Position numbers and translations under genes: made by a program. The notes below the pieces were generated by a model. That model did no database searches. It saw only the letters and a program-made list of their open reading frames with translations, and was not told the DNA's origin. Below are positions 54,422 through 64,000 of a DNA stretch of 64,000 nt, in pieces (the stretch's first letter is position 1; each line of letters starts with the position of its first letter). This stretch comes from Kalaharituber pfeilii (taxonomy: Eukaryota > Ascomycota > Pezizomycetes > Pezizales > Pezizaceae). Location: assembly GCA_015179045.1 (NCBI GenBank), contig WHUZ01000035.1:248001-312000 (forward strand), written 5' to 3'.

Positions 54422-55445
54422 TATATATAAAGGACACAGACAAGTAAAAGGGATATGCATAGGAAATGCATATATTTTATTCCATTTGTGGTTAATCGCT
54501 TCCATTTTTGCCTGAAATTGTGTACTATACTGTATTTGGCAATTCCTAAAGGGCGACAATACGACCTCGCTCCATATAAAATGCCTGATGTTTTACCCTG
54601 TAAAACAACATGACAAAAACTCAAAATAAATAGATATCACTTCGTAAAATTATTCCCAATTGACTGATCTATCATCTTATGATGCAAAACTAATTTTTTC
54701 TATTTATTTTAGTTGTGTTTCAAAGCATGAAGTCGATGCGCAATTCACCCCGCGTACAGATGTCCTCAACCATAAAGTGGAACGCCCCAGCGAAGTCGGT
54801 GCACCGCGTCTTAAAGACCCAATGATGGTTATGTACTGCGGCTGTACTGTACGAGCACAGATCTCACATATCACTTTCGATAATTGATAGTTCTGCGGGT
54901 CTGCGCCACCTTAGCTTTGACCACACAATCGCCCCTCGATAAATGTATGAATGAGCTCGCTCGATACTGGGACACCAATGGATTATTGCAAGTTGCATGC
55001 TGTTGCAGATTGACGATTTTGCTACCAATTGTGGAGATAGTTGGCCGATCCAGATTATGCATTGTGCAATAACTCACCGGGTCCCGAGTAGGTAAATTTT
55101 CCCTGCAGGACTGGTCGGACAGGTAACGTTACCTCGATGATGTTGATGAGCAAGCGGTATGGATAAGTAAAAGTTGCTGAGACCGGTAGCTACACTTGGG
55201 AACGAGAGGGTTACCTGCTTTCGTTAAGTCCAGGTTAGGCATAATGTGGCAATCAGAAGAGAAGTCTCAATCGCTCTTGCTAGTGTCACTGGTGTGCCCA
55301 TGCTGATCCACCGGCCCCACATTGATAAAGCGATACGAATTGGTATCAAGGCCGTTAGGCTGCCAGCTTCCGCAATTCCGGTAGCCCTTCAGCTCTTGTC
55401 ACAATATCCCATCAGCATTGAGCCAACAAGACCTACCCAAACACA
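54422..55445. other. Intergenic, no gene recognised
   Basis: Short ORFs only, up to the P450 pseudogene start. Confidence 0.4.
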
Positions 55446-57764
55446 ATGGCGGTGATCGAAGCTTTATTTGCAGCAACAGATATGCTCCAAATACTGAAGA
55501 AAAACTGGGTGTTACTTGCGGCACTAGCTGTTACTGTAAATTCGTACAGATATTCCTGTTTGATCCATTGACCAAGGTCCCTGGCCCGTTCTGGGCTCGT
55601 GTCACCAATTGGTGGTCGGTTTATTTCTCTTTGACATACAAGCAACATGAGGTGGAGCACGCGGTCCACAAGAAGTATGGTACATTGGCGATGCATTGCT
55701 TGAACTTCTACCAGCTCTTTGCAGAACCTAACTGCTATGATAGGCCATCTTGTTCATTATGCACCAAATATTTCGACATTCGACGACCCGAAAATGCTAC
55801 CTATTGTGTATCATCGGTATGCCGACAGGATCCTGACCTCTATGGAACTGACAGCTTTGGTATGTGGCTAAACTTACTCACTGTAATAAAGCATGAGAAC
55901 CATGCTAGATTGAGGAAGAGGATTGGCTATGTTCTTCGTATGGAAGGTACCTTTTGAGCACAGATCGAGGAACTAATCAGAAGGTCTTCACCACTCGTAG
56001 TTTAAATGTCAACAGTTTGTTCAATGGAGAATCTGATCCTGATAGAGTGCAGGAATTCCAAGCCAAGATGGATGATTTTGCTAAGGGGGGTGGAGAAAAT
56101 GGACTGGCAGAATGGTCTCAGTACATTTGAACCACACCATATATGACGTCGGCATGTAACGCTGACACTGCAACCAGCTTTTTCGCCTACGATGTCATTT
56201 CTGAACTCACTTTTGGGGGAAATCTTGTTTCATGGAGAAGGGAAAGGATTTCCATAATCTTCTGTCAGGGCTTGCTGTTGGACTGCCGTTGATTGGGTTG
56301 ACCCAGAGGATCCCACGGCTCAACTCCATTTTGACTAGCAAGTAGTGAGCGGCACGAGCTAGCTCGAGCCGAGCTGGAGGGTGAGCTCGAGCCAGCTCGT
56401 GGGTAAGTGAGCTCGGCTCGATCCGAGCTCGTCAAATAGAAGGTGGGCTCGAGCCAGCGAGCCTTGATTACATGATATTAATAACTAATCTAAACTATTC
56501 TACAGCTTCATCCTCCTCGCCGCTATCCGCTAAATTCAGTATTTCTTCTACATTTACTCCTGCTGCAAGTTTATGAAACCCTGCGCTGGCTGAGCATTTT
56601 AGCGAGCTGTCAAGAGAAACACTAGTGTGATTTTGGCTGTCTTAAACTCGAGCTGGTTCGGCTCGTGCCGCTCACTACTAGCAAGTTTATTGCAGACAAG
56701 GTTATGCCGAGGCCGACTGATAAAGATGGTGGTGCCGTCATGGGCGTAAGTACTCTTGCACAACGGCCTGGGCTGAGAGTGCCGATGCTCCTGCGCGCAG
56801 TATCGAAACAAGCTTCTTGACCACCGCATTTAGTCAGTCCCGTTGATGGCGGATGGATAGCCTACATCAGTGAGTTTCTGCCTCAAGAGCAGTGGCGATT
56901 TTCCCTGATATATGCAGTACTGACTGAAATGTCAACTCTGCACATGTAGTATGATGAGCATCAAGAACCCAGATAGAACAACCATCACGTTGGAAGAGGT
57001 ACGAGATGAGTTGCTTATTGTGATGTGAGCTGTAACTCGGCTGGCAAAGGCCGAACACCAATTTAGACCTTGAATGGCTTCTGACGTGTGTGGCCACAGG
57101 ATAGCCGGGTCTGACACAATTGCTGGCACTCTCCATTCCATCATCTACCGTGCCCTACAAACACCGGGAGTCTATGATAAGATGGTTGTTGAGATTGGCA
57201 AAGCCTTTACCAGTGGTAGGATCTCAAAACCACGACGAGTGCTTGAGACCTCATTATTTTCGCGCCTGCATCAAGGAAACTCTGCAACTTGATCCACCTA
57301 CACCTAGTGTTCTCCCTCGAGTTGCTCTGAAAGAGGGATTCGTTTTGGACAGGACATTTATTCCTGCTGGCACTATTCTATCTGTGAATTCCTGGGTCAT
57401 CAATTGCCACAAGGTGGTGAGGACGCAGAAATCTTCTGACCGGAGATGTGGATGGAAAGTGGGCAAGAGACCAGACAGCTTGAGAATGCGAGCTTCACAT
57501 TTGGATACGGTGCAAGAATATGCCTGGGAAAGGGTATAGCGTTGACGGAGGTGCATAAACTGATATTTCAGGTGTGTTGTTCACCTATATTATTTGTGGA
57601 AAGAAACCTCGAAAGCTAACCAGGATCTATTGTAGTTTCCCTTAAATTTCCGACTAGAATCAGTGGATCTCGACAAGCATGGTCCAAAAGTCAACATTGG
57701 GAACTTTTTCCAGCGTGATATGTGGGTTAAAGTGCATGCGCGAACACCCAAGCCCTCAAGCTAG
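55446..57764 (+). pseudogene. Cytochrome P450 pseudogene with MITE insertion
   Basis: Starts MAVIEALFAATDMLQILKKN, then WVLLAALAVTV, a membrane anchor. A one-base phase change near 55545 is needed to reach IFLFDPLTKVPGPFWARVTN, the Pro-rich hinge of fungal P450s. Later blocks: FAYDVISELTFGG (~56183); LSGLAVGLPLIGLTQRIPRL (~56260); the I helix IAGSDTIAGTLHSIIYRALQ (57101); CIKETLQLDPPTPSVLPRVA (~57266); the heme loop FGYGARICLGKG (57500-57535), its cysteine intact; then an intron and FPLNFRLESVDLDKHG to a stop at 57764. Lesions: a 335-bp hAT MITE splits TSK|FIADKVMP; the ExxR arginine is Gln (ETLQ); an in-frame TGA at 57437 stands where FRPE.W is expected; and a frameshift lies between 57420 and 57437. 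It was an ER-anchored monooxygenase and is not functional as it stands. Confidence 0.85.
56343..56677 (-). mobile_element. hAT-type MITE, copy B (335 bp) inside the P450 pseudogene
   Basis: Same termini as copy A (TAGTGAGCGGCACGAGC and complement), in the opposite orientation as judged from the shared interior. The 8-bp duplication CTAGCAAG (56335-56342, 56678-56685) is perfect. Removing the element plus one duplicate restores the P450 frame locally (ACT AGC AAG TTT ATT). Confidence 0.9.
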
Positions 57765-59383
57765 ATTGGCCAGCTGGAAATGCTCCCTTTTATGCATGTT
57801 AGTATCTCATGCAAGTTAGCTTCTATTGATTGCGAGGGAACATGGATTAGGCAGCTGGGACTGACATAGCCTAACGGCGGTCAAGTATATCATTACTGAA
57901 TGGTGAAATGCTATGATTTTATATTGTTGGCATGGGAATACCCTATTGATTTTTCTTCGTATATCAGTTCGTTTTGGCGCACTGAATACTGTATATTGAG
58001 GCAAAGAAACGATGAACAGCTGCTGTGTGCGTACATACATATCCAAAGCTTGAACCAGTAATCCTAGTGGACAGTAGTCTACATGAGACTGCTGCAAACA
58101 GGAGAGTATCATAATTGGACGGGGTGAATAGGGTGTCAGTAACGATCCAATTTTTTCTCAAGAACTGAAGGGGCTGTATCCTCCGAATGGGAAAACTGAA
58201 GCAGGAAGGGGTGAATTCTGACCAGCATACCCTCGTTCCAGGTGTACATCGTCCATTGGGTTCACATTTGCGAGAGTTAAGAGGCTTGAGTAGTAAACTG
58301 TATATAACCGCAGGTAGGCATAATCTTGTACGAATATTTCACTCATAGGTATGGTGACTGATATATTAGGTGACTGTGTGCATGCCATGTACTAGCTACA
58401 TACTAAAGACATATTTTCTGTCTGTACTGTCAGGTTGTGGCGGAGTTTTTCTAGGTTGGGTTTCTTTTTCTGATGGCGTAATTTCGTATTGAGCATCAGG
58501 AGACAATCCATGGACGAAAGCAATGCGGATGCAAGTCCTGAGAATTGATCTCACTCCTGTTACTCATTATGAGCCGGCCTTTTTCTGATTTTGTGAATAT
58601 AAGGTGTAAGTTGACTGAATCTGAATCCATTCGCAACAAAAGTTCATAACGAAAATCGAAGGGGGCAAATCCTCTTTATCCTCATGAAGCAAACAATCAC
58701 ACAATCTTCACTTGGCGTTCAAGTACAATGTCCCTCGCACTTAGTGATCTCCCGCAAGGCTCCTGTAAACGAGACAGGCTGCCCAGAAATACTCACTCAT
58801 CAAGGTCAAATCTCTAATCCGAATCTAAGTCTGGGCACGAGAACATCCTCTACCGCAACCCTGTGCATAATCAGCTATCCAATCACCTCTACCAAAAGCT
58901 ACCAGGTCCCACCACCAGACTAGCAACGATTGCCACTTCGAGAGCAATAGTAGTCTCAATTTCTTCCTCGACAACCTTCCACCCTGTTGGATCAGTAATC
59001 GCCCCCATCGCCAGACAATCAGCGGCCTGCCCCACTTTCACCTCCAAGGTATGGACTTCAATTTCAGTGACAGATATGGATTACTGGAAGGTGGCTACAG
59101 AATTGAGAAAAAGGTAGTGAATAAGATTCTGAGGTGATAAGCTACCAAAGTTTATTGCGCATATTTAAAAGGGTTACTGGAAATAATGATGCTTCGATAC
59201 AACTAGAGGATGCTCCCATGAAACCCTGAAAGGCGGCACAGTTAATCGTTAATACCATCACTCAATAATAAGGAGTCGTAAAGATTGTTCGCTCTTACGG
59301 CGCTGCTGAGATGGCAATACAAATTACTCGTCCACTCAACCTAAGGTGCTATCCCCGCCATAGGCTTGTAACTTGTATGTGAA

Positions 59384-59424
<41 letters not shown>

Positions 59425-61702
59425 TGCTTGGTGTCTTAGCATATTGAACAGGATAACTATTGCTATAGATCTGCCGATTGCTCATGTGCTTAGACCTTGG
59501 CCTACCATAGAGATGATGCTTGAAATCGGTTGCTTAAACCTGGATACAACAATGTTGATCCACAAAATATGCACCTTTGTGTGCCCCCATAAAAAGCCGA
59601 AGCTACAACTAACTTTTCAAGATGTGACGTGTCTGGATACCTGTCGGACAGTGTGTCATTTCGAGCGAGCCATGGGGATTGAAGATTCACTGAAGCATGT
59701 CTATTGAAACTTCAGAATCAACCGGGTAATAAACAGGGTGTGGGGCTCCATATGTATACCCCGAAACTCAGTATCTGTCAAGGTCAGTATTATTTGGAGG
59801 AATCAATGGCTTTAATGATCACATTCTTCTGACGTATCATTGACACAGTCTTGAAAGCTAAGCGGTATGTTGTCGTTGTATGTTGCGTATGCGAAGGGTG
59901 AGAGACTGTTCCCGTGTAGCATAGCCAGTATCGAAAGATGTTATGCATCTCCATTGATGCGTTGCATCTCTCAAGGTGATCCTGTAGAGCTAGCATGAAT
60001 CTTTGGTTCCTTTTTGGTATGAATTCATTCGCCTTCACGAAGTACGTTATCGATATCCTTGTATACTTGACAGTGCGGATCCATGCATGACGCTTATCCG
60101 GGAACAGTGCAGAATTCTTGACATCGTAAGAGCCAAGCTCGACGGGCCGCCAACTGCGTCAAAACAAAGAGGGGTGTTACAAGCGTACTTGACCCTTGGT
60201 ATCGGTGCGTCATACCGGGCAGGAGGGATGATAGGAGTGCTTTCATCAAGAGAACATACAGCAGAAGAAAAGATACTGGTATCTCGCGAGCGGCGTCTCA
60301 AAGTAGGTCACTGTACTCCGCCTCTGGTTCCCCACTGCTCCGTTATCAGCCTCGAGGAGCTGATACCTCTGTCCACTTAACCTTCATGTCCTGTGCCACA
60401 TTCTCAACAAAACTTAACGATACAGCTGCATTTGCTTGTCGCCTCCAACGACATGGTGGATAAACGTAAAAGCTCGTACTGCCATGATATTTCAGAACGA
60501 GAATTGGAACGAGGATGCCAGAGGCACATGGGATATATTTTTGCTTCACATTCGACGTTGATCTCTCTGACGACATTCTGTGCGTGCCGAGGCCTCTTCT
60601 ATACCTTATTTATAACCCCGGAAACGCCGAAATGCGGGTAGTAGTTAGGAAGGAAAGTTAACTTAAGAGCTCATCAATGAAGCCCGCACTGTAGAGGGTC
60701 CAGTAGAACAAGCACGGTTGCAACTATAACTATCACGGCAACGGTAGACATAATGATGTAAAGGAACGGTCTATTGTGATGTTGATGCCTCTACAAGAAT
60801 TCTCGTAGAGAAATCTCCACTGTACAACGGTACCTCCTCCACTACCAAATATGGTAATCTCCAACCTGCCAAGCCTGCCTGCATCCATGCATACAATCCG
60901 TTAGATGCGAGTGGACCCAGCTATTGATATTGTCCTTGATTCCCTTCTTATAGTTGGGATGATAAAATCCCCAATACTGTCGGCTTTGCAGCCTTATTGA
61001 GGCCCCGTATACTATTCAGTTGTTGTGCCTAAGTGATAATATCTTTACAGTTAATATCCTTATCGAATGTCGCCACCAACATCGCGTCTCTGTGCATCCA
61101 GATAATTTTTAGCTTACATTAGTGAGGACCTAATGCTTGATATTGGTGCTGGGGCGTGGAGCCTCATCGGTAACATGTTGATGTTATACACTCTCAGGTA
61201 CAAGACTGTCTATGTACCTAGATCAAATGTTCTGCGGAAGGAACGAAACACTGGATGCTGCACTTCTCGGCATTTAGCCACCTGGGGAACGATTTATGAA
61301 GCTGTTAGTGCATTAAAAATGGACTATCAATCAACAAGTGGACTATGAAATATCTCTACACCATTCAAACAATTCCGTAGTCCCTTCTTGCCTCCCCAGC
61401 TTTATGTTCATTTCCTTCCATAATATCGTTGTACGCGCATTGTAGTTGTTCTTACATATCTCAAATGAAGAAAAACAATTAAAATCAGAAACCAACCAGG
61501 GTAGCTGAAACAAACAAGCAAGACGACTTAGTTAAATGATCACGAGGATATCAACATAGATTCAAGACATGGACATATAATGATACAACGATGTTGCGGT
61601 GGGCAATTGGAGTAAATAAGTCCTCGTCAGACAAACCCTGATATCTTATAACACTGGAAAAATGCGAACCGCAAGTTGGAATTGTACTACATAAGATTTA
61701 AG
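57765..61702. other. Long intergenic region, no gene recognised
   Basis: About 3.9 kb. Short ORFs without support (for instance 125 codons at 60003-60380). One A-tailed insertion at 59343-59428 is listed separately. Confidence 0.45.
59343..59428 (+). mobile_element. Short A38-tailed insertion with target duplication
   Basis: AAGGTGCT at 59343-59350 is repeated at 59421-59428. Between them lie ~34 bp (starting ATCCCCGCCATAGGCTTG) and an A run ending at 59422 that began at 59385. A tail plus direct repeats is the mark of a severely 5'-truncated retroposed copy; the first two A of the right repeat overlap the tail. Confidence 0.5.
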
Positions 61703-62555
61703 CTAACGATGGCTTCGAGTCGCTGCCTTTGAGGAGCTTGCATTCGTCTTTCCATCTGTTCCCCGGAGCTTCTTAGTCCCAGCACCCTATTGTAGACCGT
61801 TAGTTTATAGCTCTAATGTCAGTAGGACTTAAATGTAGTCTCATGCCAACTTGAATGCAGCGAGAAAATGATTCACCATCGTGCTTAGTCATACTATTGA
61901 GATTTTATAGCGCTATAACAAAAAGTACTACCCTATATTCATGTGCTTAAGCAGTCTCGAACCGGAGTTACCGCTATTGATTAAGCGCGCTGCACTTCAA
62001 CCAGAAGCGGTTGTCTAGTTCAAGAGTGCTAAGTAAATAAGTAGGATAGCAATGCAAGTAATATATAGGACATGCGTTGCGTATTATGCATCCCCTGCGA
62101 CGGGCATTGCAACTGGACACATATGCACCTTGAGAAAAGCGGGGAAGCGTAATTCTTGTCACCAAAAGGGTCAAAGTGTCAAAGCCAACGCAAGGCATGA
62201 AATATAGCAGAACAACGATAATACTTAAGTGTAAGGAGGTGATAACTGATATTACAATTGTGCGTTGAATGTAAGAAAGAAGGAAAGCTCTTACCTTTAC
62301 CCCCGGCCTGCCAGTTAGGGCGCCCTCAATTTTCAAGACAACTCCTTCAATCTTATCTGCAAATCCTGGTTCCCGTTTATGTGTGCGCTGTGTCGTAGCA
62401 CCTTTCTTTGAGACTGATCCGGCAGCGGTTTTCTTGACGGTCGGCTTCCTTGGGGTTGACTGGCTTTTTGCCGTCGGCTTTGTAACTGCTTTCTTGATCT
62501 TGGTGGTAATGGATGGGACTGCGGTGCGACCGTGTGATCGAGTTTGGACAGGCAT
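61703..62555 (-). CDS. Small basic Lys/Thr-rich protein (114 aa), two exons
   Basis: Exon 1 is 62555-62295, starting MPVQTRSHGRTAVPSITTK. A run of KKA/KPT/KKT residues (~20-52) is followed by the more ordered EPGFADKIEGVVLKIEGALT and GRPGVK. A GTAAGA donor (62294) and a TACAATAG acceptor (61787) enclose a 508-nt intron, long for this window. Exon 2, 61786-61703, reads GAGTKKLRGTDGKTNASSSK then AATRSHR. The two exons are in phase 0 and the join KxAGTKKxRGTDG matches the way related short fungal proteins continue after 'LTGRPG'. The role is unknown; the composition suits a nuclear or chromatin-associated protein. Additional small exons inside the long intron cannot be excluded. Confidence 0.65.
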
Positions 62556-63524
62556 TTCAACTAAGTACTGATTATGATTTCAACGCAATAATGACTCAGC
62601 TCGAGAATGTAAAAAGCTGGCTTCGAAATTGGATTGCAGTCGTTTGTGGGCTTTCTGAGGAACTGCAGCTGAGAGATAGTATCAAATACCGTCTTTGTGC
62701 TAGTAGCTGTCGTGAAAGCTTGATAAATATTGCAGAGGCGGTTTGAGCAGTTGTCAAGATGCTTCTGCAGTTATAAATTCGAATTGGTGCACAATCCAGT
62801 AGAAAGGTGTTGGTTGGAAATTTAGTTGCGGCTGGTGCCCTTAAATAGTTTTCCAGCTAGCGGTCAGCCCTAGTATCACTGCACCCATGATGTGTAGGCA
62901 CCCGTTTCATCCGCACCCGTCTGAGGCCTGGTCGACTGAGGACTATTCTACCTAGGTACTACACTCTGTCAAGCAATGCAAGTAGGAACATAGTAGAGTT
63001 CCCGGACTTCAGTGCTACTGCCGGTAATACTAGCTATAGCGCTCTAAGGCCAGTACGCAGTGTTACGACAGTTATTTTGTGCACCATTATTTTTTTCCAG
63101 ACATTGTTTACCGACATGTACACACCATTGCTGGCGTGAGTACTATGAATGGAAATCCGTGCCAATGATAGCCACCAAAATTACAGAATAATGGTGCTTA
63201 GGGGCAATATACTGGTCTTGGGGTAGCATGGGTCGCATTGGATCAGTGATAACGGTTGTCTGAGGGTCAAGTTCGCAACTAGGTTATCTACGAAGCTTGG
63301 AGGATGCGACCAATCTGATTGGCTGGATCCTACTAGGATCAAATGACCTGCAGATCAGGCCTTGAATGGATGACAATGTGCCAACGACCTTAAGTCTTAT
63401 TATGACGCTGACAGCTGTACATTATCGACGGTTTGAGTCTCGCGAAGATGCCTAGGAAGTGCGTCCGAGACTATATCCGACCTGCCTAATAAGTAAATGA
63501 CTCTTTTTCCTTACGTCTGCAGAA
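62556..63524. other. Intergenic, divergent promoters
   Basis: Spacer between the small basic protein gene (minus) and the partial gene at the right edge (plus). No recognisable element. Confidence 0.4.
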
Positions 63525-64000
63525 GTCGAGGTCATTATAGAAGACGGACAACTAGACCAGAGGATAAATGCCGAGGGCACTGTCCTGACGATCTCATCTG
63601 CCCAGGCACAATATAATAATTTCCTTACTGAACCCAGTCAATCTTCACTTGGGTGTGTTCTAATCTATTGAGCGCTGTAACAGCAGCATATTTTTATTTT
63701 TCCCCTTATTTGCTCGTTCTTGTCCTCAGTTCACGGTCTGACCTTACATTTAGGCGTATTCCATCAGGTGGATGTGCAGAATGAAACAGTTGGGATCTTT
63801 CGGCCACGTTCGAGAACCAAATTACTACCGTGCATTCTCACCACTGTCTTGAAAAGATCAACCAATGGGGCTCCGCGGGTTAGGTTTGACGCATATACTC
63901 TAAATGGCGACCAAGGCCCAGTATACAGTAAGTATACATGTTCAGAACCTCTCTATTCCCCAGAGAGCAGCTTACTAGCACTCACTAATGACTACAGCAC
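63525..64000 (+). CDS. Partial multi-exon gene at window end, uncharacterised
   Basis: After a pyrimidine-rich tract and a TGCAG acceptor (63521-63524) the frame reads VEVIIEDGQLDQRINAEGTV, then LTISSAQAQYNNFLTEPSQS up to ~63650. After an intron ending TTTAG at 63753 it continues VFHQVDVQNETVGIFRPRSR, TKLLPCILTTVLKRSTNGAP and RVRFDAYTLNGDQGPVYS to a GTAAGT donor at 63928. The composition is strongly coding-like and beta-strand rich. The donor of the first visible intron is ambiguous (GGGT|GTGTTC fits the phase), and the start lies upstream: ATG 63445 is a candidate but its phase does not match simply. I do not recognise a family. The gene runs off the window. Confidence 0.5.

Noticed and set aside
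60003..60380. 125-codon ORF
   Set aside because: The opposite strand is equally open (60047-60301); no family, no introns, first codon not in a good context.
1..64000. CRISPR arrays, rRNA genes, bacterial operon features, biosynthetic gene cluster
   Set aside because: No regularly spaced repeats, rRNA segments or grouped biosynthetic backbone genes seen; the window is eukaryotic and the single P450 is a relic.

Overview
The window reads as nuclear DNA of a filamentous ascomycete. Genes carry one to three short GT-AG introns (mostly 49-185 nt) with ACTAAC-like branch sites. The protein set is typical of Pezizomycotina: a Zn2Cys6/fungal-trans regulator, an AA11-type lytic polysaccharide monooxygenase (LPMO), an RBR ubiquitin ligase, a short-chain dehydrogenase (SDR), a DJ-1/PfpI protein and a P450 relic. 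Gene density is low, about a dozen supportable genes in 64 kb, and the spacers are full of small transposons. That would suit a truffle-like Pezizales genome, but this is an inference from general character, not a species call.

Layout. 1-257: 5' end of a GNAT acetyltransferase gene (minus). 3.0-3.9 kb: two TA-flanked MITEs around a SINE-like insert. 5.6-8.5 kb: DUF4139/MuiA-family protein (minus, 3 exons). 10.9-13.1 kb: a 724-codon uncharacterised ORF (minus). 15.0-18.2 kb: Zn2Cys6 transcription factor (minus, 4 exons). 20.3-22.2 kb: RBR E3 ligase with a C-terminal membrane anchor (plus, 3 exons). 25.9-26.8 kb: SDR (plus). 27.3-28.5 kb: DJ-1/PfpI protein (plus, 3 exons). 32.1-33.2 kb: AA11-like LPMO (minus, 2 exons). 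38.6-39.3 kb: weak hypothetical gene. 40.5-41.7 kb: Ser-rich protein with an LPTY motif (minus). 43.5-44.3 kb: tentative Lys-rich multi-exon gene. 45.1-45.5 kb: tRNA-Pro-like gene split by a hairpin-rich insert. 48.1-48.9 kb: single-pass membrane protein (minus, 2 exons). 52-57.8 kb: transposon-rich block with two hAT MITEs, a 1.28 kb TIR element and a P450 pseudogene. 61.7-62.6 kb: small basic protein with a long intron (minus). 63.5 kb to the end: start of another multi-exon gene running off the window.

The genes do not form an obvious pathway or cluster. The SDR and DJ-1 genes lie in tandem 500 bp apart, each with its own TATA-like box, and could both act in small-molecule or carbonyl stress chemistry, but that is only suggestive.

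The most unusual items are: (a) the tRNA-Pro-like gene at 45095-45315, whose acceptor and T arms stay perfectly paired although a 142-bp segment rich in hairpins (one with a GCGA tetraloop) sits between the anticodon and T arms, bounded by TCTC repeats; (b) a 1279-bp element at 53143-54421 with 90/111-bp terminal inverted repeats and a TATA target duplication, holding a truncated integrase-like two-exon reading frame that runs into a minisatellite; (c) a hAT MITE with a perfect 8-bp target duplication inside a P450 gene that is also broken by frameshifts and by losses consistent with CpG transitions, including the ExxR arginine.
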